12,097 nt of DNA from Acidobacteriota bacterium (lineage in GTDB: Bacteria; Acidobacteriota; Vicinamibacteria; Vicinamibacterales; CAVVIG01): positions 14,190 through 26,286 of the forward strand of contig QHWL01000017.1 of the NCBI GenBank assembly GCA_003222555.1. The letters are read 5' to 3'. Shown here piece after piece: positions 1 to 6,714 of this stretch (positions are counted from its first letter, which is position 1; each line of letters begins with the position of its first letter). The notes under the pieces were generated by a model. That model saw only the letters and a program-made list of their open reading frames with translations. It was not told the origin of the DNA and ran no database searches. Made by a program: the position numbers and the translations under genes.

Positions 1-638
1 GGCTTCATCTCTTTTCGCTCGTCCGGCCGCAACGGCGTCACCACTTTGAACTGCCCCATGTCGGTGCCCTTGGGTGGCGCGCCGGGGCGGCCGTGGATCG
101 TCGGGCCGGTCGGCAGCTCGCCCTCGACGGGCGGCGCGCTCGCCGCTGTCGCGGTCACCTCTTTCGCTTTCGCCACGCTGTTCTTCATCCGCACGGCGTA
201 TTCGTAGTTGTACGCCGCGTCCTCGTTGTCCGGGTTCGACTTCAACGCCTCGGCGTACTGCTTGATCGCGTCGTCCAGGCGGCGCGTCATCATCACTTTG
301 TCGTGCTCGCGTTGGGCGGCGCGATATGTTGCGTTGGCGACGACGAACACGACCGCCGGATCGCGATCCGGCGCAACGTCGGCCGACTGCCAGTACTGCG
401 CGACGGCGCGGCGCTCGCGCACGGCGGCAATCAGGCCGTCGAGCCACGGCACGCCCCGCGCCGGACGCATGGTATTCTCCAGGCTCGCGTACTGGGTCGC
501 CGGCTCCTCGTAGCGAAGCGTGACGAGCGCTTCGTCGGCGCGCGCGGTGCGGCGCTCCCACGCGCTCGCGACCCACGACACGGAGCCGAGCGCGACGAAC
601 GAAAGGGCGACGACGATTTGGGAGACAACGGTCTTCAT
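1..638 (-). CDS. Membrane-anchored TPR-like protein, MxaK/BatC-like (partial, C-terminus missing)
   Basis: The last gene of the minus-strand operon in this window; it runs off the left edge after 212 codons with no stop. The start ATG at 638-636 is preceded by GAGG about six bases upstream and follows the VWA gene's stop after 7 nt. A hydrophobic segment at residues 6-26 looks like a single N-terminal anchor or uncleaved signal. The middle contains Trp/Arg-rich sequence (residues 64-84). One TPR-like helix pair lies at about 117-153, with the tell-tale AIKQYAEAL and NPDNEDAAYNYEYA. A Pro/Ala-rich linker (about 166-195) follows. Its place after MoxR, DUF58, an exported protein and VWA matches MxaK in mxaRSACKL clusters, or the TPR protein BatC in Bat operons. 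A role as a scaffold for the VWA/MoxR complex is inferred. The domain call is modest because only one TPR is evident. Confidence 0.72.
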   Translation of the reverse strand, partial: MKTVVSQIVVALSFVALGSVSWVASAWERRTARADEALVTLRYEEPATQYASLENTMRPARGVPWLDGLIAAVRERRAVAQYWQSADVAPDRDPAVVFVVANATYRAAQREHDKVMMTRRLDDAIKQYAEALKSNPDNEDAAYNYEYAVRMKNSVAKAKEVTATAASAPPVEGELPTGPTIHGRPGAPPKGTDMGQFKVVTPLRPDERKEMK

Positions 639-645
639 ATCAACC

Positions 646-1743
646 TCATGGAAACCTTCGGAAATACGGGACTATCAACTGCAGCAGGAGCGCGAGGGTC
701 CAGAATCCGACAGCGGCCATCGCGAAAGCCTGGAACCGCGGCTCTTGCACGGTGTAGCGCTTCACCTCGATGCGCCCAGCCGAGAGGCGATCGATGTCGT
801 GAATCGCATTCAGGATGACGGTTTCGTTTGCCGCCCCATAGAATTTGCCGCCGGTCCGCTCGACCGCCGGCTTCCAGATGTCGTCGGGAATGATTCCACC
901 GGCTTCGGCGCCGGCGACGGTGCGGATGAAGTACACCGGGATCTTGGTCTCGACGGCGCCCTCGAGAATCTCCGAGACCGTCCGGCCGTGCACCTTCACC
1001 TGCGTGTCCTGGCCGTCGCTGAAGATCACCAACACGTTGCCGGCGGCGTGGAGGAAATCGAACGCCTTGAACAGGTCGACGCTCTGCTCGATCGCCTGCG
1101 CGATGATCGTGCCCTGGTCGGGGAACTGGCCCCACTCGTTCACATCGCCGATGAGCGAGACGCTGAGCAGGACGTTCTCGTAATCGCTCGTGAACGGCGT
1201 GACGACGTAGGCTTCGTTGCCGAACTCGATGAGCGCGATCAGATCGTGGTATTTCCCGCGCATGCGCAAGCGCAGGAAGTATTCGGCCGCCGCGACGTTG
1301 GCGGAAAACGCGATCCCGCCACCTGTTCCCAGGCGCGTTGTCGAGAATGGCGCCATCATGCTCGATGAGGCGTCGATGAGAAGGCCGATCCGCCGGCCGG
1401 GGTACGACACTTCTTCGCGGCGGAGCGTCGTCACCGGATCGGCGAGCGCGACGGCGAAAAACGCGAGGCCGATCAGGAAAGGCACGAGCGGCGCGTGCCG
1501 GACGAACGCCAGCGGCGATCGCCGGACCCACGGCAGAATCCGCGGCAGCGCGACGCGGCTTCGGCCCGGCTGGCCGCCGAGGGCGAGTCGCACCACGATC
1601 AGCGTGAGCGACAGGCCGATGAGCAGAACGAGCGTCAGCCGGGCGGTGTTCTGATGCGGAAACTGGAGAGCGCCCAGGCGGACGTTCCGCCACTCGGTGA
1701 ACGCGTCGCCGAGCCAGCCGAAGACGTCCGCTAGTCGGCCCAC
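646..1743 (-). CDS. VWA-domain membrane protein, MxaC/BatA-like
   Basis: A 365-residue protein with two N-terminal membrane segments (about 36-54 and 84-101), a von Willebrand A domain (about 118-280) and a C-terminal membrane segment (about 338-360). The metal-ion-dependent adhesion site is intact: D124-x-S126-x-S128 (DASSS), the GT pair at 211-212, and D243 in SDGQD. The VWA domain therefore probably binds a divalent cation and a protein partner on one face of the membrane. In this family, VWA membrane proteins work with the MoxR ATPase encoded upstream. I chose the GTG at 1743-1741 because AGGGAG (1755-1750) sits six bases upstream and the overlap with the preceding gene is only 13 nt. A GTG at 1782 would add 13 residues but has no good ribosome site and a 52-nt overlap. 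The topology fits both MxaC and BatA/BatB; the neighbours favour MxaC. Confidence 0.88.
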   Translation of the reverse strand: MGRLADVFGWLGDAFTEWRNVRLGALQFPHQNTARLTLVLLIGLSLTLIVVRLALGGQPGRSRVALPRILPWVRRSPLAFVRHAPLVPFLIGLAFFAVALADPVTTLRREEVSYPGRRIGLLIDASSSMMAPFSTTRLGTGGGIAFSANVAAAEYFLRLRMRGKYHDLIALIEFGNEAYVVTPFTSDYENVLLSVSLIGDVNEWGQFPDQGTIIAQAIEQSVDLFKAFDFLHAAGNVLVIFSDGQDTQVKVHGRTVSEILEGAVETKIPVYFIRTVAGAEAGGIIPDDIWKPAVERTGGKFYGAANETVILNAIHDIDRLSAGRIEVKRYTVQEPRFQAFAMAAVGFWTLALLLQLIVPYFRRFP

Positions 1744-2894
1744 CGTCGGCTCCCTGTGAAGGATGTCAACGGCTTCAACCACCCGTACCCGGCGGCCAGC
1801 CTCCGCAGCAATTGTGTCGCGCTGTCCAGCGACTCATCGAGCGCCTCGCCGTCGATGTCGGCCGTGCGGTTGTACCGGTTCGCCGTGAACCGGCTGAGCG
1901 CGAGTTGCAGCTGCTCGATGTCCTCGCGCTGACGGGGGCTCGATCCGTTGGTTCCAGTCAGGGCGTTGGTCAGCGCTTCAGCGGTCACCGACGAGGAGAC
2001 CAGCACGCGCGCGCGCCGCGCGCGGCCGCTGCGGAAGAGCAGCTGGCCGTCTTGCGCATCGGCGCCGCGGGCTGCCACCGTCTGGCTGACGCGCCGCGCG
2101 AGCGCGTACGCGCCGGCGATGCGCAGGGCCGCCGTCACACGCCCCGCCAGCGCCTCGGTCCAACCCGACGCCTCGCGCTCGCTGTGGACGGCCGACAGCT
2201 CGCGCGCCACGCCGCGCAGGATGCGGCGATCGGACACGAAATGGCGCCTCGCCGGATGCGCGCGCCCCGAGCGCCCGATCAGGCGCACCGCCGCGACGAG
2301 CGCGATGATGACGCCGATGGTGAACAGCACGAGGGCGGACACGGACAACAGGTCGGCGCGATAGGTTCGCGCGTCGATCTCATCGAAGGTGTTTTCGCCC
2401 GCGTCGCGAATGTCGGGCGCATCGTTCGGGACGAGCGCGAGCACGCGGACCGACTGCTTCGGCATCAGGTAGACGAGCGCACGCCCCTTCACCGCCTCGC
2501 CGTTCACGCGCGTCTGGATCTGGTACTTGATCTGCAGGTCCGGCAACGCGATGTCCTTGCCGAACGAATCGTCGGCGATGAGCCGCAGCGTGTAGCCGTA
2601 CTGCAGGAAGCGCCGGTCGGCCGTGTGACGATCGGCCGGGTGTTTGCCACCGATGATCTCGAAGGGCGGCATCTGCATCGCGCTCGCGTCGAGGCCCGAC
2701 TCGTCGGGGATGACGACGATCGCCCCGTTGTCGACGACGGCGCACGTCAGCACGACGTCGAAGGTCTGGCCCACCCGCACGGCGCTCGCGCTCGTCCGCC
2801 ACCAGCAGGCGATCGGATCGGTTTCAACCGCCGCCACCGGGGCGGCCAGGCCAGCGGACGACAAGAAGAGGCCGATGAGGACTGGCAGTCGCAT
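1731..2894 (-). CDS. Exported, single-pass membrane protein of the MoxR/VWA operon (MxaA/BatD-like)
   Basis: A 387-residue protein. Residues 1-22 form a signal peptide, followed by a roughly 160-residue extracytoplasmic, beta-rich region with two cysteines (C30, C51) that could form a disulfide. A membrane segment spans about 182-206, and an Arg-rich, helical, probably cytoplasmic tail of about 180 residues follows. The start ATG at 2894 has AAAGGA upstream and lies 8 nt after the DUF58 stop; the frame is open much further upstream, but that stretch overlaps the DUF58 gene. There is no strongly diagnostic motif. The call rests on position (third gene after MoxR and DUF58, before VWA) and topology, which match MxaA. 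BatD is also exported and membrane-anchored but is usually longer. It could act as the periplasmic arm of the complex that contacts the client enzyme; this is inference. Confidence 0.8.
   Translation of the reverse strand: MRLPVLIGLFLSSAGLAAPVAAVETDPIACWWRTSASAVRVGQTFDVVLTCAVVDNGAIVVIPDESGLDASAMQMPPFEIIGGKHPADRHTADRRFLQYGYTLRLIADDSFGKDIALPDLQIKYQIQTRVNGEAVKGRALVYLMPKQSVRVLALVPNDAPDIRDAGENTFDEIDARTYRADLLSVSALVLFTIGVIIALVAAVRLIGRSGRAHPARRHFVSDRRILRGVARELSAVHSEREASGWTEALAGRVTAALRIAGAYALARRVSQTVAARGADAQDGQLLFRSGRARRARVLVSSSVTAEALTNALTGTNGSSPRQREDIEQLQLALSRFTANRYNRTADIDGEALDESLDSATQLLRRLAAGYGWLKPLTSFTGSRRWAD
1750..1755 (-). promoter_or_regulatory. Ribosome binding site AGGGAG that decides the VWA start
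   Basis: AGGGAG on the minus strand lies six bases upstream of the GTG at 1743-1741, inside the 3' end of the preceding gene. It supports starting the VWA protein there rather than at the GTG at 1782, and fits translational coupling across the 13-nt overlap. Confidence 0.55.
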
Positions 2895-2902
2895 GGTTCG
2901 CT

Positions 2903-3817
2903 CTATCCTTTGCGCAGGCGGCGTTCGATGACGAACTCCATCAGCGCGATATCGCTCTTGGCCTCGTCGACGCCGAGGCGCAGCACGTCGAGATCCAGAT
3001 CCTTCGCGGTGCGCTCCACCTCGTTCTGCCACTCGGCCGCACGGCGCGACAGCGCCCGTACCGCTCGCCGCGAGATCAGGCGGGAGCGTCCGGTCTCGAC
3101 GTCGAACGCGTCGGTCCACCAGGCGGACACCGGCGGGAGCTCGAACGCGAACGCGCTGTCAATCAGCACGAGGAAGACGTCGTGCACCGAGTTCAACGAG
3201 GAGAGCTCCGCGAGCACGTGCCGTGGATCGTCGAACAGAAAGTCGGAGATCACCGGGAGGAGCGACGTCTTCCTGATGAATCCGCCGATGTTCTCGCTCA
3301 GGCTCCCGGTAGCTTTCAGGTTCTGCAGGTCGTGGCCGTGCTGATAGGCCTCGAGGCAATGGATCACCTGACTCTTGCCGATGGACGGCCGCACGCCGGC
3401 CACGTGGAACTCCGCGTCGAACGTGATGAGGCCGAAGCTGTCCTGGAAAAAGACCGCCGACATGCCAATGGTGGCAATCGCGCGCGCGATGGCGCTGGCG
3501 ATGAGCGCGCCGTTGGCGCCGCAGCGCGTCGACAGCGACGTGTCAGCAACCGCCACGACGCCGGCCGTGCTCGGCTGCTCGAACTCGCGGACGATCATCG
3601 GGTTGAAGTTGGTGATGGTCGACTGTGCCCACTCGATCTGCGACAGCTTGTCGCCCGGCTGCCATTCGCGCAGTCCCACCAAATCGAATCCGACGCCGTG
3701 AAACGTGCTGCGGTGCTCGCCGATGGTGAACTCGCGCATCCGCCTCAGGATGAGGAGCTCGATCTCGGTGATATCGGAAAGGTTGACCAGTGACTGATCG
3801 TGCTCGCGCGTCCTCAT
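2903..3817 (-). CDS. DUF58 family protein (VWA-like fold), MxaS-like
   Basis: A 304-residue soluble protein. The DUF58 signature runs through residues 41-82 (GVGFDLVGLREWQPGD, then IEW and IVREFE), the conserved block with the 'GD..s.IeW' pattern. After it, D92-x-S94-x-S96 resembles a VWA metal-site motif, and SDFLFDD near 219-225 resembles a second acidic loop. I see no signal peptide or membrane segment, although many DUF58 proteins have N-terminal membrane helices, so this is the short soluble type found as MxaS. The ATG at 3817 overlaps the MoxR stop as ATGA, a classic coupled pair. The frame is open further upstream, but that would lie wholly inside MoxR. In known operons DUF58 proteins are partners of MoxR ATPases in chaperone-like maturation of a client; the client here is unknown. 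Confidence 0.9.
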   Translation of the reverse strand: MRTREHDQSLVNLSDITEIELLILRRMREFTIGEHRSTFHGVGFDLVGLREWQPGDKLSQIEWAQSTITNFNPMIVREFEQPSTAGVVAVADTSLSTRCGANGALIASAIARAIATIGMSAVFFQDSFGLITFDAEFHVAGVRPSIGKSQVIHCLEAYQHGHDLQNLKATGSLSENIGGFIRKTSLLPVISDFLFDDPRHVLAELSSLNSVHDVFLVLIDSAFAFELPPVSAWWTDAFDVETGRSRLISRRAVRALSRRAAEWQNEVERTAKDLDLDVLRLGVDEAKSDIALMEFVIERRLRKG

Positions 3818-4878
3818 GGAATCGGTATCCGCTCGATGATGTCCTGGATGACGAGTTCCGGCGTCAGCCCATGGCTCGCCGCGTGCGGCCCGAGCCAGAT
3901 GCGATGGCCCAGGACGTACGGCGCGAGATCCTGAATGTCTTCCGGGTAGACCTCGGCGCGATGCCGGACGAGCAGCGCCCAGACTTTCGCGAGCCGGCCC
4001 CAGCAAATGATCGCGCGTGGCGAGGCGCCGAGCTCCACACTCTGCTCGACCAGCTCGGACGGCGAGTGGATGTGCCAGTCGGTGTCGGGGTTGAACGGAC
4101 GCGAGGCCGCGACGAGGCGATGGATGTAGGTCGCGAGGCGATCATGCAGGAAGACCCGCTCGCTGATGACCGATCGGAGCTGGATGATTCGTTCCTTCGA
4201 CATCAGGGCATTCAGCCTCACGCGTTTGAAGTCGAAGCCGACCAGCTTCACCTCTTCTTCAGCCGGCAAATAGCCGATCGTCACGATCATCGCGAACCGA
4301 TCCGTCGCCGCTTCAGACAACGGGAACGTGCCCTGTCCCAGCTCCACCGGGTTCATCGTCGCGATCGCGAAGCTGAATGCCGGCAGCTCGTGCGTGGTCT
4401 TGCCGACGGTGACGGTCCGATCCTGGAGCCCTTCGAGAAACGCGCTCTGCGACTTGAGCGGGATGCGGTTGATCTCGTCGAGCAGGATCACTTCGGCCGA
4501 TGCCAGCGGACCGAACTCGGTGACGAGCTCCCCGGTCGCGGGGTTGATCATCTGGAAGCCGACGACCTCGGTCGGCTGAAGATCGGCGCGTCCCTGGATG
4601 CGCGCGAACTTGGCGTTGCTGATGGCGGCGAGGATGACGCCGAAAAACGTCTTGCCGACACCGGGAACGCCGCGGAGCAGCAGATTGCCGGCATTCACCT
4701 GGCGCTTCTCGTTCTTGTCGTAGGTCGTCGGAATCTCCGACAGCAGCACGACGTTGGCGAGCGCCTTGGCGGTGGCGTAGCCGACCAGCGCCTTGCCGCC
4801 TTCGGCGAGCAGCGCTTCGTGAAAGTCGATCGCTTCCTGGAGTTCAGCGTTCAACGTTGATGTGGAGCTCGGCGCCAT
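3814..4878 (-). CDS. MoxR family AAA+ ATPase (MxaR-like)
   Basis: A 354-residue cytoplasmic AAA+ ATPase of normal MoxR length, first gene of the operon. Walker A is GVPGVGKT (70-77) and Walker B is ILLDE (131-135) followed by INR. Sensor 1 is in ATMNP (N176), a probable arginine finger is R194 in ATDRF, and sensor 2 is R288 in GASPRA. All catalytic residues are present, so it should hydrolyse ATP. MoxR proteins act as chaperone-like remodellers with VWA proteins, and in methylotrophs MxaR helps to activate methanol dehydrogenase. The ATG at 4878 lacks a strong Shine-Dalgarno; GGGACG lies about ten bases upstream. The TGA stop overlaps the DUF58 start by 4 nt. Family assignment is secure; the link to methanol dehydrogenase rests on gene order only. 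Confidence 0.94.
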   Translation of the reverse strand: MAPSSTSTLNAELQEAIDFHEALLAEGGKALVGYATAKALANVVLLSEIPTTYDKNEKRQVNAGNLLLRGVPGVGKTFFGVILAAISNAKFARIQGRADLQPTEVVGFQMINPATGELVTEFGPLASAEVILLDEINRIPLKSQSAFLEGLQDRTVTVGKTTHELPAFSFAIATMNPVELGQGTFPLSEAATDRFAMIVTIGYLPAEEEVKLVGFDFKRVRLNALMSKERIIQLRSVISERVFLHDRLATYIHRLVAASRPFNPDTDWHIHSPSELVEQSVELGASPRAIICWGRLAKVWALLVRHRAEVYPEDIQDLAPYVLGHRIWLGPHAASHGLTPELVIQDIIERIPIP

Positions 4879-5076
4879 AGAGCATCGTCCCAGTCGTCAT
4901 CCCATGCCGCCTCGCGAAGACACCAAGGATCTTCGTGTCCTTCGTGACAACCACGCCCCTGGTGGCGGCTCCAATTGTATGGCCGGACCGCGCCAATGTG
5001 TGATTTGCTTGACTTTCGGCGGAAAGAAGCGCAGATAGATCACTTACCCGTTCATCTTCCAAACAAGGGGTCTGCC
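4879..5076. other. Divergent control region between the MoxR operon and the VOC gene
   Basis: 198 bases that must hold the promoters for both directions. On the minus strand TACAAT (4979-4974) is a good -10 match without a convincing -35. On the plus strand TTGACT (5009-5014) is a good -35, but only a weak -10 follows in the AGATAGAT stretch. AAGGGG at 5065-5070 is the ribosome site of the VOC gene. An imperfect hairpin pairs GAAGACAC (4916-4923) with GTGTCCTTC (4935-4943), with one bulged base. On the minus strand the same stretch reads as two copies of a CACGAAGGA-type 9-mer. No convincing gene is seen here. Confidence 0.4.
4928..4945 (-). repeat. Degenerate 9-bp tandem repeat (CACGAAGGA-type, two units)
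   Basis: On the minus strand CACGAAGGA (4945-4937) is followed directly by CACGAAGAT (4936-4928), giving a 9-base period. The left end also takes part in the imperfect hairpin at 4916-4943. From memory, similar accACGAAGGACACGAAG-type sequences are scattered between genes in several high-GC environmental lineages; that recollection has not been checked. Confidence 0.45.
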
Positions 5077-5916
5077 ATGACAAGACTGACAGGACTGACA
5101 AGACTGGCTCGATTGATTTCAGCGGCAGGGGTGATGGGGTGCCTGGCGGCAGGGACGGCATGGGCACAAGCGTTCCCGCCCAATGACGCGGGCGTGACCA
5201 TGGGACACTGGCATCTCAACACGCGCGACGTCGACGCCAACAAGAAGATTTTCGTCGCCATGGGCGGCACTTCGATGAAGGCGGGCAATTTCGAAGTCGT
5301 GCGGTTTCCCGGGGTGATCGTCTATTTGCATCAGGCCGCGGGGGCCCCGCCACCCACTGGCGGCACGGTGGGAACCGTCGTGAATCATGTGGGGTTTATC
5401 GTCCAGAACACCCAAGAGTCGGTTGCCAAGTGGAAGGCCGCGGGCGTGCCGGTCCAGCCCGGTGCCGCCGGCCGGACCGATCAAGCGTTTGTCGTGACGC
5501 CGGACGAACTCAGAATCGAGATTCTGGAAGACAAGAACCAAAAGGTCCCGATCCAGCATCACCACATCCATTTCTGGGTGCCGGACTCCTCGATACCGCA
5601 GATCCAGGCCTGGTACAGCAAGACATTCGGCGCCAAGCCTGGGATGCGCGGACAAAACCAGGCGGCCGACATACCGGGAGTGAATCTGACATTCTCCAAA
5701 GCCGATATGCCGACGGTCACCACTAAAGGGCGGGTGCTCGACCACATCGGCTTCGACGTCAAGAACCTGGAAGCCTTCTGCAAAAAACTCGAGACGGCCG
5801 GCATCAAGCTGGATCGGCCCTACACGAAAAATCCACAAACCGGAGGCGCGCTGGCGTTCATCTACGATCCGTGGGGCACCTACATCGAGTTGAACGAACG
5901 GCCCAATCCACTCTAA
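5077..5916 (+). CDS. Secreted protein with two VOC (glyoxalase/extradiol-dioxygenase-like) domains
   Basis: A 279-residue protein. Residues 1-30 are a signal peptide with a likely cut after AWA. Four beta-alpha-beta3 modules follow and form two VOC domains. The halves carry matching candidate metal ligands: H46, H104, E148 and H165, H223, E271, with 58 residues between the two histidines in each half. A His-His-Glu pattern is the metal site of type I extradiol dioxygenases; many VOC enzymes use related sites. The substrate cannot be read from the sequence. The ATG at 5077 has AAGGGG six bases upstream. In-frame codons upstream to 4975 lack a ribosome site and would bury the signal peptide. 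The signal-peptide start (MTRLTGLTRLARL) is encoded by a 9-base tandem repeat. The DUF5916 gene starts 15 bases after the stop, so the two may be co-transcribed. An exported VOC protein is uncommon and suggests action in the periplasm. Confidence 0.88.
   Translation: MTRLTGLTRLARLISAAGVMGCLAAGTAWAQAFPPNDAGVTMGHWHLNTRDVDANKKIFVAMGGTSMKAGNFEVVRFPGVIVYLHQAAGAPPPTGGTVGTVVNHVGFIVQNTQESVAKWKAAGVPVQPGAAGRTDQAFVVTPDELRIEILEDKNQKVPIQHHHIHFWVPDSSIPQIQAWYSKTFGAKPGMRGQNQAADIPGVNLTFSKADMPTVTTKGRVLDHIGFDVKNLEAFCKKLETAGIKLDRPYTKNPQTGGALAFIYDPWGTYIELNERPNPL
5078..5106 (+). repeat. 9-bp tandem repeat inside the VOC signal-peptide region
   Basis: Units of GACAAGACT, GACAGGACT and GACAAGACT run in tandem from 5079 to 5105, and the next nine bases are a degenerate copy. 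The repeat is in frame and encodes the alternating TRL/TGL pattern at residues 2-10. Confidence 0.6.
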
Positions 5917-5931
5917 GGTAAGCTATTTGGC

Positions 5932-6714
5932 TTGCACCGCATACTGATAGTCTTCTGGGTTCTGGCTCTCACTCTGCCGATCGCCGCCCAGGAGCCGGCT
6001 GTCCCGCTCAGAGGCGACGCCGGCCCTGAAATCGACTACGTCACCGCACGGCAGACGCGCCGGCTCGAGGCGGTTCGCGCGGCCGGCGACATCACTCTCG
6101 ATGGCATTCTCGAAGAGCCCGCCTGGACTCAGGCGCCAATCGCCAGCCATTTCATCCAGAACGATCCTCACGAGGGCCAGCCGGCCACCTACGATACCGA
6201 AGTGCGAGTGCTGTACGACGATCGCGCGCTCTACTTCGGCGTGTTTGCCCGAGACAACGAGCCGAACCGGATCATCGTCAGCGATCTGAAGAAGGACTTC
6301 GACATCACCAGCAGTGACGGTTTCCGCATCATCCTCGACACGTTTCGGGACGAGCGCAACGGCTACCAATTCGCCACCAATCCTGCCGGCGCGAAATGGG
6401 ACGCGCAGATGACGAACGAGGGACGCGAGAACAACGTGAACTGGGACGGCATCTGGGAGGTGGCGACGCGAATCGTGGCGACCGGATGGTACGCCGAGAT
6501 CAGGATCCCGTTCCGCACGCTTCGTTTCAACGCCGGGGACGGGGAAGTCTGGGGCGTTAATTTCGAGCGAAAGATCCGGCGGCTGTACGAGGACAGCTAT
6601 TGGGCGCCAATCCCCGCATCTATGACATCCAGCGCGTCTCGCTGGCCGGTACGCTGGAGGGCATGCGTGGGCTGCGGCCCGGCAAAGATCTTCGCGTCAA
6701 GCCTTATACCTTGA
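5932..6714 (+). CDS. DUF5916 protein, N-terminal part (signal peptide and CBM9-like domain); frameshifted
   Basis: The first part of a gene split by a frameshift. The start is probably TTG at 5932, preceded by AAGGTAAG (5915-5922) that overlaps the VOC stop. The protein begins with a signal peptide (residues 1-19, cut near IAA-Q). Residues of about 50-205 form a carbohydrate-binding family 9-like domain, seen in ITLDGILEEPAW, the VLYDDRALYFGV strand and the SDGFRIILDTF and NPAGAKWDAQ blocks. Real coding ends near residue 228 (YWAPIP, 6615); the 32 codons after that are out of frame and end at 6714. The other reading frame continues the family sequence (CGC ATC TAT GAC) and runs on to 8177. 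With one extra C in the run at 6612-6615 the gene would make a single protein of about 748 residues, a normal size for this family. Confidence 0.85.
   Translation: MHRILIVFWVLALTLPIAAQEPAVPLRGDAGPEIDYVTARQTRRLEAVRAAGDITLDGILEEPAWTQAPIASHFIQNDPHEGQPATYDTEVRVLYDDRALYFGVFARDNEPNRIIVSDLKKDFDITSSDGFRIILDTFRDERNGYQFATNPAGAKWDAQMTNEGRENNVNWDGIWEVATRIVATGWYAEIRIPFRTLRFNAGDGEVWGVNFERKIRRLYEDSYWAPIPASMTSSASRWPVRWRACVGCGPAKIFASSLIP

Noticed and set aside
635..1693. Minus-strand frame of 352 codons overlapping the VWA gene
   Set aside because: Same strand, other frame; Arg/Pro-rich sequence with no motif, while the VWA frame has an intact metal site and membrane segments.
1812..3344. A long plus-strand frame of 510 codons, and similar long antisense frames at 93-818, 520-1368 and 3790-4860
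   Set aside because: They lie antisense to genes with clear domains, are rich in Arg, Ala, Asp and His, and lack motifs and ribosome sites. Such shadows are normal in high-GC DNA.
4844..5167. Minus-strand frame of 107 codons spanning the divergent region
   Set aside because: It crosses the start of the plus-strand VOC gene and the MoxR start, and its leucine/serine pattern comes from the 9-bp repeats. No motif or ribosome site.
6610..6617. Programmed -1 frameshifting to make the full DUF5916 protein
   Set aside because: There is no X-XXY-YYZ heptamer and I see no downstream pseudoknot. One missing base in a homopolymer explains the join more simply.
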